The translations under genes and the position numbers were made by a program. Of a stretch of DNA of 64,000 bases, positions 33,214 to 45,890 are shown piece after piece; position 1 is the first letter of the stretch, and every line of letters starts with the position of its first letter. Origin of the DNA: Gonatopus flavifemur (Eukaryota; Arthropoda; Insecta; Hymenoptera; Dryinidae); contig JAFFJZ010000001.1 in assembly GCA_018340375.1 (NCBI GenBank), positions 36,448,001-36,512,000 of the forward strand, given 5' to 3'. Under the pieces are notes generated by a model. The model was not told the origin of the DNA. It was given only the letters and a program-made list of their open reading frames with translations, and ran no database searches.

Positions 33214-33529
33214 CACACGATGGGATGTTTCCACACGTAGGGAACTCGTGAGATATTATTTACATCACCTAACCTTTTTTGAATTTTTATCTCGCAATTG
33301 ACATGAAACAAAATCAACCGATTAATAATTTTTTACCACCAAACTGCTTGGTTTTTAGATCTCTAACTCCACGGTGGAATAATATCACCGAGATTCAAGA
33401 TTTATGTTCCCCGATGCTGTGATGTTTTTTCACGCAGTCGGAATGAAAATCATCTAATCGCGAGATGATGAATCAGGAGAGTTAGGTGATGTAATATCTC
33501 GCGAATTCTCTACGTGCAAACACCTTGTG
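33214..33529. mobile_element. foldback element, GCGAGATATTACATCACC arms
   Basis: GTGAGATATTATTTACATCA with CCTAACC on the left is mirrored by GGTGATGTAATATCTCGCGA on the right. Outer segments CCACACGTAG and CTACGTGCAAACACC also pair. About 316 bp. Its ends fit neither main group. Confidence 0.6.
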
Positions 33530-34089
33530 AACAAAGGGTACGATTTTATCGGAATCAATTGATTTATATCGATTTTTCCAGTTATTTTGTCATAGCCGCT
33601 GTAGGGTTCCTATGGAATTCTGTGTGGGAGTCAATACACTATTAGTTTTGATTGGTACAATTGTTAAAACTTCATGAATATCAATACAAAAAGAAATATC
33701 TATTGCTAATCGAAGTCGTTTTTTCACGAGATCTATATGACTCAATCAAAATACACCGAACTTTTTCCATACAGTAAGTATATAAATCGAAAATTCTTCG
33801 TTTCCTAAAAATGTTTTTCAATTTATTCCATTTTAGGAATTTTCAAATTCATCCTAGACTTTAAGGGGAAGTTCTCTTCTAGCGACCCCAAAATAAAGTG
33901 ATTTCCTTGAATTATTTTTTCATGGAAGGACGTATGTAAAGAACTGGGGGGTTTGACATTTGTTAATTGAGGCTTCAAGTACATAAAAAAATTTTGTTCA
34001 GTAAGAAATAATGCCATGGGAATTGTTGATACGTGTCGAAACATAACCACCTAAAAACTGTGATCAATCGAGCGCCACTACAGCACTTA
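33530..34089. other. no gene; one orphan TTAAGGGG end
   Basis: TTTAAGGGGAAGTTCTC at about 33861 resembles one end of the TTAA-type element at 9700-10581, but no partner was found. Otherwise unique. Confidence 0.3.
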
Positions 34090-34318
34090 CACTGTTAGAA
34101 AAATCTGTCTTAAACTTAACAATACTATTATGAAGTTATTCACATAAACATTTTATTGAATTTCATATTATGTTTCATATTAAATTTAATAATCGTTCTT
34201 AAATTTGATATGGAAATATGAAATTTCATGAAAAATCTCATATGAAATTTAATAAAATGTTTATGTAAAAAACTTCATAATATTATTGTTAAGTTCAAGA
34301 CAGATTTTTCTAACAGTG
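34090..34318. mobile_element. CAC-type palindrome
   Basis: Ends CACTGTTAGAAAAATCTG and CAGATTTTTCTAACAGTG, TA on both flanks. Arms of about 90 bp mirror each other closely (TAAACATTTTATTGAATTTC). 229 bp. Confidence 0.88.
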
Positions 34319-34857
34319 TACACAAATTATCAGAAATCAAAAATATATTCGTCGGAGGTTGTACCAATAAAACCAATGAAAAGTCCAAAATTAAAAAAAT
34401 GACAGACATGCAAATTTTTTGTAGCGTTTTTTCACCTTTTTTTCGCTTTTTAAAGTGCGATAAAAAGAACACAAAAGGCAAATGTAATCTTCATTCAGGT
34501 TCATCCTCCGATGAATTGAATCAGCTTTAAAATACAAGAAAAAAGAGCGATCCGTTCAGTAGTTTTTAAGATATCGTAGAGTCAAACTTGAAGAACATGG
34601 TTCCGAGAAGAACGCCTTCAAAGTTTCGGGATATGAATCCTTTAACTTGAGCAAATTTTTTTCATGTACTTCGAGACTCATTTGATCAGGTCCAAATAAC
34701 TCGAGTTCTTAATTTACTTCCTTCTTAAGAAAAAAAATTCGAGGAAATTACCTTATTTCGGAATTCGCTTGATGAGAACCTCCTCTTAAACATTTACAAT
34801 CTCCACTCCACAAGAAACAACAGATAGGAGAAACATTTATATAGACATACCCCACAC
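34319..34857. other. no gene recognised
   Basis: AT-rich, unique, nothing recognised. Confidence 0.3.
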
Positions 34858-35560
34858 TTCAATGTATTATTGAAAGAAAATTTATCAATAAACCTTCATC
34901 CCTTCAAATAAAACCTTACATTCAAATTGACTGGAGAAATCAGTCCATTCTATTTATCGAGTTTATTGATATTTATTCACTTCTTAAACAAATTTTATAT
35001 TCAATTGATCGATTTATTTATGAATAAATTATCAATGTGTTTTGATTCTTTCATTCGTTTATTTTGTGATGTGTTATGGAATATCTTCCTTTTATTTATT
35101 GAACAATTTTATTCTCTTTTGATTCATCGATGAATTGATTGATCAAATTTTTTGAGTTGTGGATTTATTACTTATTGATTAAATTTATAAATCAATTACA
35201 TTTCAAAGTATCATTGAAAAAATTATATCAATAAAACCTCTACAACCTTTTGTACAAAATAATTTAATCGAATTTAGGAAATTCACTTTTACTCCTTGTA
35301 TTTATCAATGTTCATTTACTTTCTAAAGAATTTCTTTATTCAATTGATCAATTCATTTATAAACTAATTATTGATTTCTTTCTATTTTATTTTATTCCTT
35401 TACCTCTTTGATTCATTATTTAATACGCTTTTTTTATTCATTTGATTTATTACTTTATTTCATTTTGTTTCAATTTGACAATTAATGAATGTATTAATTA
35501 ATTCTCTTTATTGTTCATTCACTATTCATCCATCGAATTTATAATTTCAAAATTGCTATA
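34858..35560 (+). repeat. imperfect tandem duplication, ~345-360 bp unit
   Basis: The order ATTGAAAGAAAATTTATCAA, AATAAACC, TATTTATTCACTT, ATTCAATTGATCGATTTATT, GATTCTTTCATTC in the first half is repeated with many changes from about 35203 on (ATTGAAAAAATTATATCAA, ATTCAATTGATCAATTCATT). Extremely AT-rich. It looks like an old local duplication rather than a transposon. Confidence 0.5.
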
Positions 35561-37329
35561 TACAATCGTTGGTATCCGCCCTGACAGAAATGAAGAGATT
35601 TCACGCAGATTTCGGACGTTTCCACGGAAATTCATAAAAATGCGGAAATCATTTTTATTCGGGCGCACATAAAATTTTGAATGAATTATCTCAGTATCAT
35701 CGTGAAAAAAACACCCTCAATTCCGTCAACCTGGACTTCTCAAATCATTTTTGCAAGCATATAATGTAATTTGAAATAACAGTCCAACATTTTAAAACGA
35801 AAAAAGGCACTCTCCTCGCGAGCATTCATAAATATGATCGAGGATACAGTTCAGTAACTGGTAACTGTATGAAGAGCTTTTAAGGAATGATACTCGAACC
35901 TAGAAGGTAGCAAAATATGACTTATGTATCTCATAAACCTGCCCAACAAGCAACGCTAAGAAATAACTGTGAATTCACTGATGAAGAGCGTGAAATTTTG
36001 CAACTAAATCTCAAACGTTGTCATCATGCAATGAAGATACTTACCATATTGAAGATATATTTGTTGATTTTTATCAATATACAAAGTTTACCGCTAATTA
36101 ACTTACTAAATGCTAATAAAAATATATTTCTTCCACAATTGCAATTCAAATTATGATGACCCCACGGCGTGACTATGTGGTATATTAATATGAAATACCG
36201 CGTATATTGTGGCGAGTATTATTCACTTGAATACATTGTAGGAAACATCCGTATCGTACATATTTTAGATGACTCAATCCTCAGAGACACGGTGTCTGTT
36301 CATTTTTTGCCTTGTTGAACAAATTATTGGTGAGCGTTACAGCCATATGTTTCTATACTGTGATGGAAACGTAACGTGTTGTTTATATAACAAAGAAACG
36401 AAAATATAATATAACCTAGTGAGCGAATTGTGTGGAGCGTCTATGCTCTCTTTTATAAGAATATGAATTCAATACACTTCGCTGAAAACATTCCTCTTCA
36501 AATGATTCCTCTTCTATGTATTGTAGTGCAGCGTGTTACATAATTGAGGGTGAAATTAGACAGTACGAGCGTATTATATACCTCCACTCTTCCTGTTACA
36601 AAGATTATCATGTGTTATCCGCGAAGTTCCTTATAAATTGTTGTAATGTCAAAATTATTAATTGAGAACTCATTCTTTTGTGGTGTGTGAATTTATTTAT
36701 CACCTTCAAAACCATTATCGTGTGTATACCAAACAAGATTTCATGTTATCTTCGATGGAAGTAGAAATAAAAGTTATCCTTCCTACACGTTTGTAAAGAA
36801 TTCTTATTTGCTGGAGACAATTTATGAGTGTACGATTGATATTTCAACGTTTCACGCTCTTCGGAGTATCAATAACGAGCAGTCAAAGAAAACATAAAAT
36901 ATTAATACAATACAGTAAACTTCACTGTGACCTACATTTTGAAAATGCAAGGAAGTAAGGGAAGATACATGAAGTTAAGAAAGATCCAGACTCTTGATAT
37001 TTGTGATTGCATCGGGCAGACTATTTCATTCGTTACGCTGTTGTATAAGAGAAATGATTCTTGATATTTACATCTTCACACTCCGTTGAATTATATCCAG
37101 GCCACAAGAATCGCTTTTTCCACTTTTATTCCGAAGATTTTAATTAATTTTTGTTTATAAAAATTCCAAATCCTCTCATTCTCAAAAGCTGAAGATAATT
37201 TTCAAATATAGAGACTCTAAAAACAATTCAATGCATGTTGCTGGAGTTTGGATCGTTTATTGAAACGAATTATTAATCAAATAACAAAATACTCAACTGT
37301 TTAAGACCAAAAACTTTGCAGTACTTTTT
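35561..37329. other. no gene recognised
   Basis: One of the larger stretches without visible repeats. The open frame at 35917-36156 (79 codons) has no motif. Composition is a little less AT-rich than its neighbours at 36200-36600. Confidence 0.35.
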
Positions 37330-38043
37330 TTAAGGGGTTATATACAGTCAAGAAAGGCACAAGAAAGGCGATTTTTCAAGAATTTTTCCTGAAAAGACAG
37401 TTGAATTGATTGATGCCAAAATGTGTACACATATTGAGATAACTTTTAACTGTATTTTAACATTTTTTATTTGTAAAAATAATCATTTTGAGAGCTCTTC
37501 TAGCTGATCTCCAGGAGCTCCTCTAAAAGAAAGCACTTTGTGGTAACCACAATGTCTCGGGACTGAATCTTTTAAAATGAAAAAACCAAACGGATTCCGT
37601 TGAAGTAATATACAATCTAGCAATTCATCCAAGGAATGAGCAAAATAAAATTTTTTGACAAAGTGGCGGCTTAAAAAAAATCCAATTTTTCACCAAAATT
37701 TGGGCCTTAAATTGTTCATAAAAAGGAATATTCATCGGTAAGGAGAAAACCTCGATTAATGACTATAAAATATAGTTAGCAAGCTTGTGTTGAAATGTGA
37801 GACTGATCGGTTCAACCGTTTCCGAGAAATCTTGGTCACCGACTTTGGAAAACACAGTTTGGAGAAAAACGCATTCAAAGTTTCAAAAACACTTGACATA
37901 GAGTTCAAAAATTTCACAAATATGCTTGTAACTTGGACAATAATCGCCGAATTGACTTGAAATTTTCTGTGTGTGTACATTACGAAAATGAAATAGGAAA
38001 AAGATCGATTTTTTGGAAATTTGAATTGTATATAACCCCTTAA
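37330..38043. mobile_element. TTAA-type (piggyBac-like) non-autonomous element
   Basis: Begins TTAAGGGGTTATATACA and ends TGTATATAACCCCTTAA, with TTAA as the presumed duplicated target at each edge. Inner arms continue as imperfect inverted repeats (AATGTGTACACATATTG against GTGTGTGTACATTACG). TTAA targets are typical of the piggyBac superfamily. No transposase; the frame at 37756-38226 crosses the right edge and is taken as accidental. Confidence 0.7.
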
Positions 38044-39011
38044 GAGATGTTTTGATTCTATAGGTTTGAATTTTCGTTTCGTTTCTGTGAACGATTTAAA
38101 CTTCAGCAACATTTCAATGTGTTGTTTTATAAAAAATAAAAACCACGTTTGGTCATTCGAATATTCTAATACTGAAATTTTCCCGAATCTTTCTTCCAAT
38201 GATTGTACTGATGAGCTGTATATCAATTCAGGTATCTTTTGCGTTCATTTTACATATATTTTCATCGGTAAATACATTTGAACCTGCTCCTTTATCGAAT
38301 GTAGATGTATCAAAACTTATGAATCATAAAAAACAATCGTACATTGAAATATAATCAACAATGAAGAAATAATGCTAAAGAGGAGGAAGTTGGCTACAAT
38401 TTACTCTTTCTACTTTCTAGGTAGTTGATGATATTCAGTAAGGATGATCCTACCCTTGTATCCAAACAACAATAGCTAACAATTAAGTGATACGAAGAGT
38501 GAAAGATTATACTATTATATCTCGGGTGATATTCAAATAAGTAAAGAAGTCGAAACGACCTTCCTTCTTCTTTCGCCTCTCCTCTTCCGTGGTACACCAT
38601 GTAACTTGTGGACAGCAGTCACTACTGAATTTTGAATGCATTTCAGAATACGACACACCTAAGCATCATTCAGATTCTAATCTACGTGCCATTTAAAGAC
38701 ACTCGTCTTACTCAAAGGCGAAAGAGATTTCGGTCTCCAATAAGAATACATTGGTTCAGTGGCCACGTGTATGAATAGGTCTTTTTGTATTTATAGTATA
38801 AGGTGAATCAGACCAGTTTATCTTCTCAATATATTTCGAATACGGATCGAATAATCTTTACGAATAGAAATCTTCATTACATTATTTCATGTAAAGCGTA
38901 CAAAATGTTGTTATGGTCGTAATTTGATTAGTTATCCAATTGCGAGGGGAAAAATTATTGAAAAATTACATCATTTTTGGGAGAATTTCCAAAATTATGT
39001 ACGATTCATAT
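38044..39011. other. no gene recognised
   Basis: Unique AT-rich spacer; nothing recognised. Confidence 0.3.
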
Positions 39012-39735
39012 ATGATTCGCAGAGCTGGGTGGAATACTATATCTTTCAACGCAAATAAGAAATCAATATTTTATTTGTCATCTTAAAAGATTTTATTCCT
39101 TCGCAAAATTATAGTTTTGGACATACAATATTTTATTCATTTGAAAAATTCTCATTTTTGAAATAAAATATTCTATTAAATGTGAAAATCAGTTGAAATA
39201 GTAATTCAAATAATGTTTTATTCAAAATAAACATGTCAGTGCTGAAGGTTGGAATGTCCAGCGAAGCACTTTTTTCTTCTCTCACACAAATATACAGTCC
39301 AAACAGTTTTTTCATAGAATCCTTGATCAAAAGAGATAATTCAACACTCCGCCCTCGAAGAAGTAGTTTCAGTATTGAGAATTTTGAAAGATGTACTTCG
39401 CTACATGCAAATGGCTGTAGTATGATAATGAAACATGAGTTCTTCACACATATTGTAAATGTAACTAAAAAACGTTGAAAATTAAATACTGACTCAAAAC
39501 TGAAGAACGAATTATTTTAATTTATTTTTTTCATTACCAAAATAAAATATTCATCTTATGCTTCAGCTTTAGATTATAAGAATAAAATATTTTATTTTAT
39601 GTTTCTCACTATCAAACTAAAATATTTTATTTGCTGAAATTCCGTTGCTTATTTGAAATACTATCTTATTTCAGTTATACGGAACGATTCATTAGAAATA
39701 AAATTTTCGCAGATTTACTCAGCTCTGATGATTCC
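39012..39735. mobile_element. hAT-type MITE with ATTTTATT-word arms
   Basis: The element proper is 39020-39727, with flanks ATGATTCG and ATGATTCC (7 of 8 identical). Ends CAGAGCTGGGTGGAATA and TTTACTCAGCTCTG. Both arms are arrays of AAATAAAATATTTTATT-like words; the centre, about 39230-39480, is different and less repetitive. The 8-bp duplication and CAG start fit hAT. Confidence 0.8.
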
Positions 39736-39760
39736 ATAGAAACTTCCATACGAATTATAT

Positions 39761-40520
39761 ACAATTATTGAGGTAGCGTTAAAAAAACCGACCATTTTTT
39801 TCGTGTTTCATATGAAAATATGTTGGTTTTTCATGTCAGGTTAGCTGAAGAAAAAATTTTTCAGGGGTCGCTCAAGATTTTTTAAGAATTCTAAGAATAA
39901 ATAATGAAGATTAATTTCTTTATTTTTCAATTTTTTCGTTGTGGTAAAATTAAGTTAGTTTCCTCAAAGTTACAACTCAAAATATTTGTTTCTAAAGTTC
40001 GCTCAGAATTTACAAACATTTTGAATTCATTTGGTGTTCATCTTCTTTTGATGTTTTGGAGCAAAACCTCGAGAGTTATAAAAAAATAAAATTCCCAAAA
40101 TATATGGAATTAACTAATTAATTTAATTAATCAATGCTAATTAGAAGTAATAGTACATATTCAATTTCAATACGGATTTTTAAAGATCGGTCGAAAACAT
40201 CAAAAGCAGGCAATTGAAAAATGTTGATAAATTTTGAGCGACCTTCGAAAATAAATGTTTTGCGCTGTGGTTTTGAGAACTTCAACATTTCTCAACATTT
40301 CAAGTCCTCAATTTTACCGCAACGAGAAAAAAACTGGACAATAAGAAAAAATTAATTTGGACTATCTTCAGAATCTTTGAAAATCTTGAGCAATTTCTAC
40401 AACATTTTCTTTGAGCGGATTTTTAAGAGAGGATTCTTAAAGCATGAAGAACTTTCATATTTCCATACGAAACACGAAAACGAAAATTGGCCTGTGTTTT
40501 AGCATCACCCTAACAATTAT
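39761..40520. mobile_element. hAT-type foldback with perfect 8-bp duplication
   Basis: The element proper is 39769-40512 between two copies of ACAATTAT. Ends TGAGGTAGCGTTAAAA and TTTTAGCATCACCCTA. The arms pair over about 200 bp (TTTTTCGTGTTTCATATG, AATTTTTTCGTTGTGGTAA). It lies 41 bp from the previous hAT element. No transposase. Confidence 0.85.
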
Positions 40521-42068
40521 ATGTAATGTTTTTAACTTTTCCAGATGGGATTTATTTGAATTTTAATTGAGATTCTGATTATCATAGAAGGGTTTTTGAA
40601 GATACAATATTCGAAGTGTGAGAAGATTTATAGGAAGAGCACATGAAAATTGTGTATAAAAACAGTTGTGGAAAATTCATTTCGGATTCATATAATTTGT
40701 ATGTTTTTTGTAGATATTTTACGATCCGTAATTTATACATCAAATTATTTTACAAAACAATTTTGTGACTTTGTCACGTATGTATAATTTTCCTTGCTGC
40801 GTAAAATATCTGCGGAAATTTCGAACAGCTTTGTTCCGGTGTATGAAACAACCCACATACTTCATTACTATTTTTATTGGGAAAAAAAAATAAATCAGCC
40901 TCTTTGACAATATTATATTACGAATGATTTTATGCAAAATTGAAGAAGAAACACAACGACCCCTTCCTTAGACGACCTTATATTCTAATTCTTATGTACA
41001 TAAACACATGTGAATTACACGTATATGCAATATACATCTCCATGCGTATGTATTCTATTTTGCATAACGAATAGAGAATATATCTAAGGATGGATATAAA
41101 AATACTCTGACGTGTCTTGATGTTATCAACAAACTACAAAACCGAGTGGATATAAAATTTCGCGACTTGGAATTTCCATGTATCTTTTATCTTTCTTTTC
41201 TAGAATAAGTTGTTACATTATCAGAATTTTCCGAATGACTATATTTTTTTTCCAACCACGAATAGTGAAAAAATATGAGAATATCAACGTCAGTCACGGT
41301 TGTACAATTCTGTCTGGTATTTTCTGCGAATCTACGGGAAAAAAAGAGACATGAAAAATCGATTTCAGTTGTGATCTTGTCACACTCGTCAACCAGGCGC
41401 TCCATATTTTTCAACATTTACAGACTTACGTTATTCCAATCTTCTATACGTATATGACATGAGTTATACGCGGATGAAAATAAAACAAATGGGTGAGAGG
41501 AAATTCTGTTTTTTTTTTTCAAATGGTAATTTATCGGTATGGATGATCAATTTTATGGGATTATCGGAAGATTGACGCATTACTTTATGTTCCCCGTTGA
41601 ATTTATTTTATGAGGGTTATTTAATTCTACAGAAAGAAACGCTGAAAAAGCGTTGAAGATCAAGGGTTGCGGACACTTGAACATTCAACGAATTTTCATT
41701 GGTTGTGTATCCAATTGGAATCAATCTAAAATTGATCAATGAAGCTTGAGTTCTCTTAGAGATATTGATGGATCGTGATTGGAAACAGATGAATGTACAC
41801 AATTTCTTACATTTCGTAGTAAAATTTTCCATACGCATTATTACCTTATTATTTGTGTAAGGTATCTGTTGGAAAATCTCTTCGGCTTCACCAATTCGAC
41901 TTCAATCAAACTAGTCTGAAATATTCCAGAATAAATTCTTCTCAACCAATCCCGGACTTTCATACAAATTGGAAACCATTGTAGCAATTTTCATTTCATC
42001 TCTGTATTATTATATCACTTATTAGCGCATCACTTTTGGACGGAGCGGACATTCGAGAAGAATTCGTA
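40521..42068. other. no gene recognised
   Basis: AT-rich, no repeat or domain seen. Short open frames only. Confidence 0.35.
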
Positions 42069-42360
42069 CACTAAGAACCCAATTTCTTAGATTGGGAGAA
42101 AATTTCCTTTACCCTCATTCTAATAAATCTTTTTTCCAACGGAAGAAAATTCAGTTCAATGGAAAAAGTTTCTATCAGATTGAAACATAGAATTTTTAAA
42201 TTGAAACAGAAATTCAATCCTTCCTAAGTTCGAAGAATATAATTGTAATTCAATGAAAAATTTTCTCATTGGAATGAATGATTTTTTCAATTGGAAATAA
42301 GATTTATCAGAATGAGGGCGAAGAAATCTTCTTCCAATTTAAGAAATTGGGTTCTCAGTG
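42069..42360. mobile_element. CAC-type element, AAGAAATTGGGTTCT arms
   Basis: Ends CACTAAGAACCCAATTTC and GAAATTGGGTTCTCAGTG, TA on both flanks. Arms of about 70 bp mirror each other (TTCTAATAAATCTT against AAGATTTATCAGAA), and the centre repeats CAATGGAAAAAGTTT-like words. 292 bp. Confidence 0.85.
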
Positions 42361-42518
42361 TACCTAAATTCTCATGATCCGTTGAGTTCGTCCATTGTTT
42401 CAACAATGAAATTCATTATTCACTCTTATAATGGAAATAATGGAAGGAGTCAGCGAATTATTGAATTCTAGTGTACTAATTAACTGAATAACAAACAGAA
42501 CTTAGAACGTGCGCTTCG

Positions 42519-42919
42519 TTAAGGGAGTGCTCTGGTCGATTTTTTCACCAAAAAACTACTAGATCGTTTCAACCATTTTATGTCAAAGATATTCAATCAA
42601 TTGCATTGAGCTTTGGATCAAATGATTCAGAATCGATCAAATAATCCAGGTCTGGTCTGTTTGTTGTTCAACTAACTCGTCATAAATAATTAAAACGAAA
42701 TTTCTTTATCAGCTAATAAGAAACCTCTATTCAGTTCTTTTTATATTATAACAAATATAATTCATGTACAATTATTTCGAGACCAGAGCCGGCATCTCTG
42801 ATTTATTCTGGATTTTTTGATCTCAAGGTCGATGTAATTAATTGAATATTAATGACGTGAAATGGTTGAAACGATCTGGTAGTTTTTTAGTGAAAAAATC
42901 GACCAGGGGACACCCTTAA
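42519..42919. mobile_element. TTAA-type (piggyBac-like) MITE
   Basis: TTAA at both edges. Ends GGGAGTGCTCTGGTCGAT and ATCGACCAGGGGACACCC. Arms then pair for about 50 bp more (TTTTTTCACCAAAAAACTAC against GTAGTTTTTTAGTGAAAAAA). About 400 bp, non-coding. Confidence 0.8.
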
Positions 42920-44473
42920 ATGAAAACGCTCAAGAATACGCTTATATAGCCCCCAAAAGAACACGGGTCCAATAGATCCATTATTTTAGGTTGATTTTGA
43001 ATAAATTTATATTCAACGAACATTGAATGAGCATTTAAATATCCGTAACTTCATTGAGAGGTCAACGAACGTTCCTTGAACATGTCTGCTCTTTTGGAGA
43101 TTCTACGTTTCAAACAGAATCCTCAATAGATTCTCATACGTCTTTATGAATTGTTAAGGAATGAATTTGAAGGGTTTTAGAGTTTACGTGCTGCATGGGC
43201 AATGACTGGAATCTCGTCATTAGGATGGCAATCCACGCTCAGAAAATATGAATGTTCCATACTTATTAATTAACTTTTCCAAACGATTCAAGTTCCGTGG
43301 TTAAAATTGTGAAACGCATAGATCAACCCAACCGAATCAATCTCTGATAATCGATGCAAAAGCGTACAACCCATTTCTCGAAAGAATCCATACGTCATCA
43401 TCCACTTTGTATCAATTACAATCGAAACTGAAATGCCATGAAAAATGTGTGTTTATATTTTCAAAGAAACTGAGGTTGAACGATTGCAGTATCGAGACCG
43501 AACGCAAAACAAGAAATAAAACAAAATCCACTCCTGATTTGCATTTTTTTACCTTCCTCATAGACACTCGTGTCTTCTTTGGTTACCCTTTCTTTCTCTC
43601 TCTCCCTCTCAACTCGAGTCAGAAAGTTACGAACGGACTGACGGACAGGTGACGCAGACGGATGCTGCTCATTTGTCTCGGTTCGAGATGAGCGACGAGA
43701 AGAGAAAAAAAACCACAGGAAAGAAAAAAATAGGCGAAGGGAGAAAATAAGAGAGCATACAAGACTCGATGATGTAAGGGAAAAGGATGAAGGATTTTTC
43801 GGGCAAAGGGGACTCCCCGTCGCGCCACAGACGTCCCGCTGGCAGCGGTCAATTTGCTGCTCCTTTTTTTCTCTCTCTTCTCTCCTTCCCTCCCCTTCTT
43901 CTTTCTTTTTCTTCCACTACGCACCAACTCTCGACCCGCGTGTGAGGATATTCCACACTTCATCTCCCTCTCCCTTGTCTTTCTGCTTTTCTTCTTTGAG
44001 GTGAATTTTTCTTTTATTTAAAGGCGAGAATGCGCGATGTAATCGCATCACGCGCATTTGATGATGTTGTACCAGACGATATGCGGACGCCCCAAGTTTC
44101 GGCCAGAAAAAAACAAAAATTCGCCTTCCTCGGAATAGAATAAAAGGCTCCTCTTTTCTCTTTCTTTGTAAACAATTCCCGGTCGAACGAAATGAGCATG
44201 CAAGAATCATGAAATCATTGTGGATACATTCGGTCATTTGTATAGTTTCCGAATCACGTAACCGTGATTGAACTTTACCGCGACTTTGTAGTACAAATTT
44301 GCTGATGGCATGATATATTCTTTCTTCTGCGTTCGATACAAACAAAAAAAAAGAAGAAAAAGGTAGAGCTCTGTAATGAAATTTAATGAGAAACTTAGTA
44401 AGTTGAAAGTAGTGAATTCGTAACCGGTAAATCATTGACTCATCGTCGGGGGAATTGTATGTCGATATATATC
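42920..44473. other. no confirmed gene; polypurine/polypyrimidine stretch
   Basis: 43560-44000 contains long strand-biased runs (TCTCTCTCTCCCTCTC, GAGAAGAGAAAAAAAACC) and is richer in G+C and CpG than the surroundings. It could be a promoter or untranslated region, but nothing decides this. A 172-codon frame on the minus strand (43917-44435) is a by-product of this bias. An isolated GTGCTGCATGGG near 43189 looks like a CCC-type right end without a partner. Confidence 0.3.
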
Positions 44474-44680
44474 TTATTTGAAGAATTCAAGTGAAGATTT
44501 ATTCGCTTGAAAATGTTCGTCATTGTTTTTGTCGAAGCGCCTTTCGAGAGTGAGCACGATATCAGTTTCCGTTACATGTGTACGAATAACCGATGGTATT
44601 CCTTTCGGAATGTATACCGTATGAAAATTTCCTTTCATCATTTGTTCGTCAACTTTTTGTATCAACCCTTTGAGTGCACA
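44474..44680 (-). CDS. possible terminal exon, unknown protein
   Basis: The minus-strand frame ends at a stop at 44474 and can be read back to TTCTGTAG, a possible splice acceptor, at 44681-44688. It encodes a non-repetitive, balanced peptide including GNFHTVYIPKGIPSVIRTHV and ERRFDKNNDEHF. I do not recognise the family. Composition is closer to coding sequence than the flanks. No polyadenylation signal is evident nearby. Confidence 0.22.
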   Translation of the reverse strand, partial: CALKGLIQKVDEQMMKGNFHTVYIPKGIPSVIRTHVTETDIVLTLERRFDKNNDEHFQANKSSLEFFK

Positions 44681-44911
44681 CTACAGAATGGTATCTCATC
44701 GATGTGCACATGGGTCATTTATCCCTAGCTATTATTTCAGATAGTAAAAGTGGTTCAAAAAACCTGCCAGAATTCATGAACACGCTATCAAGCGTGTAAA
44801 ACAAACTTATTTACTGAGAATCAGGCAACGTTTGAAGTATGGTTTAGAAATACGGAATGTACCGGAAAATCGGTCTCGAAAGAAATCACCTGGACAAAAA
44901 TCAACCACCCT

Positions 44912-45096
44912 CGTAGAAATTCCTCTAGTAAATCTCTGGTTGTAACACCCACGCCAACGAAAAACTAGAAATCCAAGTCAGTCCATTTCGAGTTGCTAGT
45001 CACATTAGCAACTCGTGAGTGAGCTAATAAGGTCTCCCGTTTTTCGTTGGGGTAGGTGTTACAACTAGAGAATTATATACTAGACAAATTTCTACC
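44912..45096. mobile_element. foldback MITE, GGTAGAAATTTGTCTAG ends
   Basis: GTAGAAATTCCTCTAGTA and GGTTGTAACACCCACGCC with AACGAAAAAC on the left are mirrored by GTTTTTCGTTGGGGTAGG, TGTTACAACTAGAGA and CTAGACAAATTTCTACC on the right. About 185 bp; no clear duplication. Confidence 0.7.
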
Positions 45097-45890
45097 AGAG
45101 CATGTACGCATTGGAAGTGGTAATTTCCATTTTCGACGAATTATAGTAGTGCTTATGATTAGATAAACTGCATAATCCATCATTGCATGGATTCATTGTA
45201 GAATGATCTTCGTTTGAACCTGAGCACATTATTCAAGCGATGCAACAGTTTGATTCTTGAAAGCAAGACACCTAGTCTATAGGTATTCTGAAAGTATTCA
45301 ATGGATGAGTTTGAGGGTGATAAAACGTTTTTCACACGAAATATGTCGGGACCCACCGGTGAGTCTCCAAGAACCGAATGAAGATCGTTCCTTCTCAGTA
45401 CGACTGGACCTACCAGTGGGTCGCATTAATTTAACAGAATAAACAGTCTAAGAAATGAATATTACTGTAATCACTGTATCGTGTGAGATGAAATACATAT
45501 TATTGGATTGAGTAATCTATCATCAACTTACACGTGCTTGCAATAAAAATCACATTTCAAAATTAAAAAAATTCAAATGAATTACAAGGGAAAGACATAA
45601 GTACTCGCTTATTCTTAAAGAATTTCAAAAAGTGACGTGATAAATTTTACCACGTGCGTGCATTGAACGGAAAGCAGCATGCCGTCATAAAAATTACATC
45701 TCGTACAGCGTTTAAAGAATTCATGAAGAACTCAATTCGATATCAAATAATTCATTATTAATTCTCAAGAATTGTTTTTTAACTTTTGCGATGTTGAGAT
45801 GTTTAGTTGCGATGGTATTATTAAAACATATCTTTGTATGCTAGTTTTACTGGGGAAAAACGTTTCACTGAGAGAAATATTTGGTTCCCA
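45097..45890. other. no gene recognised
   Basis: Unique spacer. The frame at 45257-45442 has ordinary composition but no recognisable motif. Confidence 0.3.

Noticed and set aside
37756..38226. 156-codon open frame on the minus strand
   Set aside because: It crosses the right edge of the TTAA-type element at 38043, so half lies in a MITE arm and half outside. A real gene is unlikely.
42952..43200. CCC-type element ending at GTGCTGCATGGG
   Set aside because: CCCAAAAGAACACGGG could be a left end and GAACGTTC words occur between, but flanks (CC and CA) do not match and the TIR pairing is poor.
43917..44435. 172-codon open frame on the minus strand
   Set aside because: It runs through a polypurine/polypyrimidine stretch; runs of Arg/Lys/Glu and Phe/Ser follow from that bias and no domain is visible.
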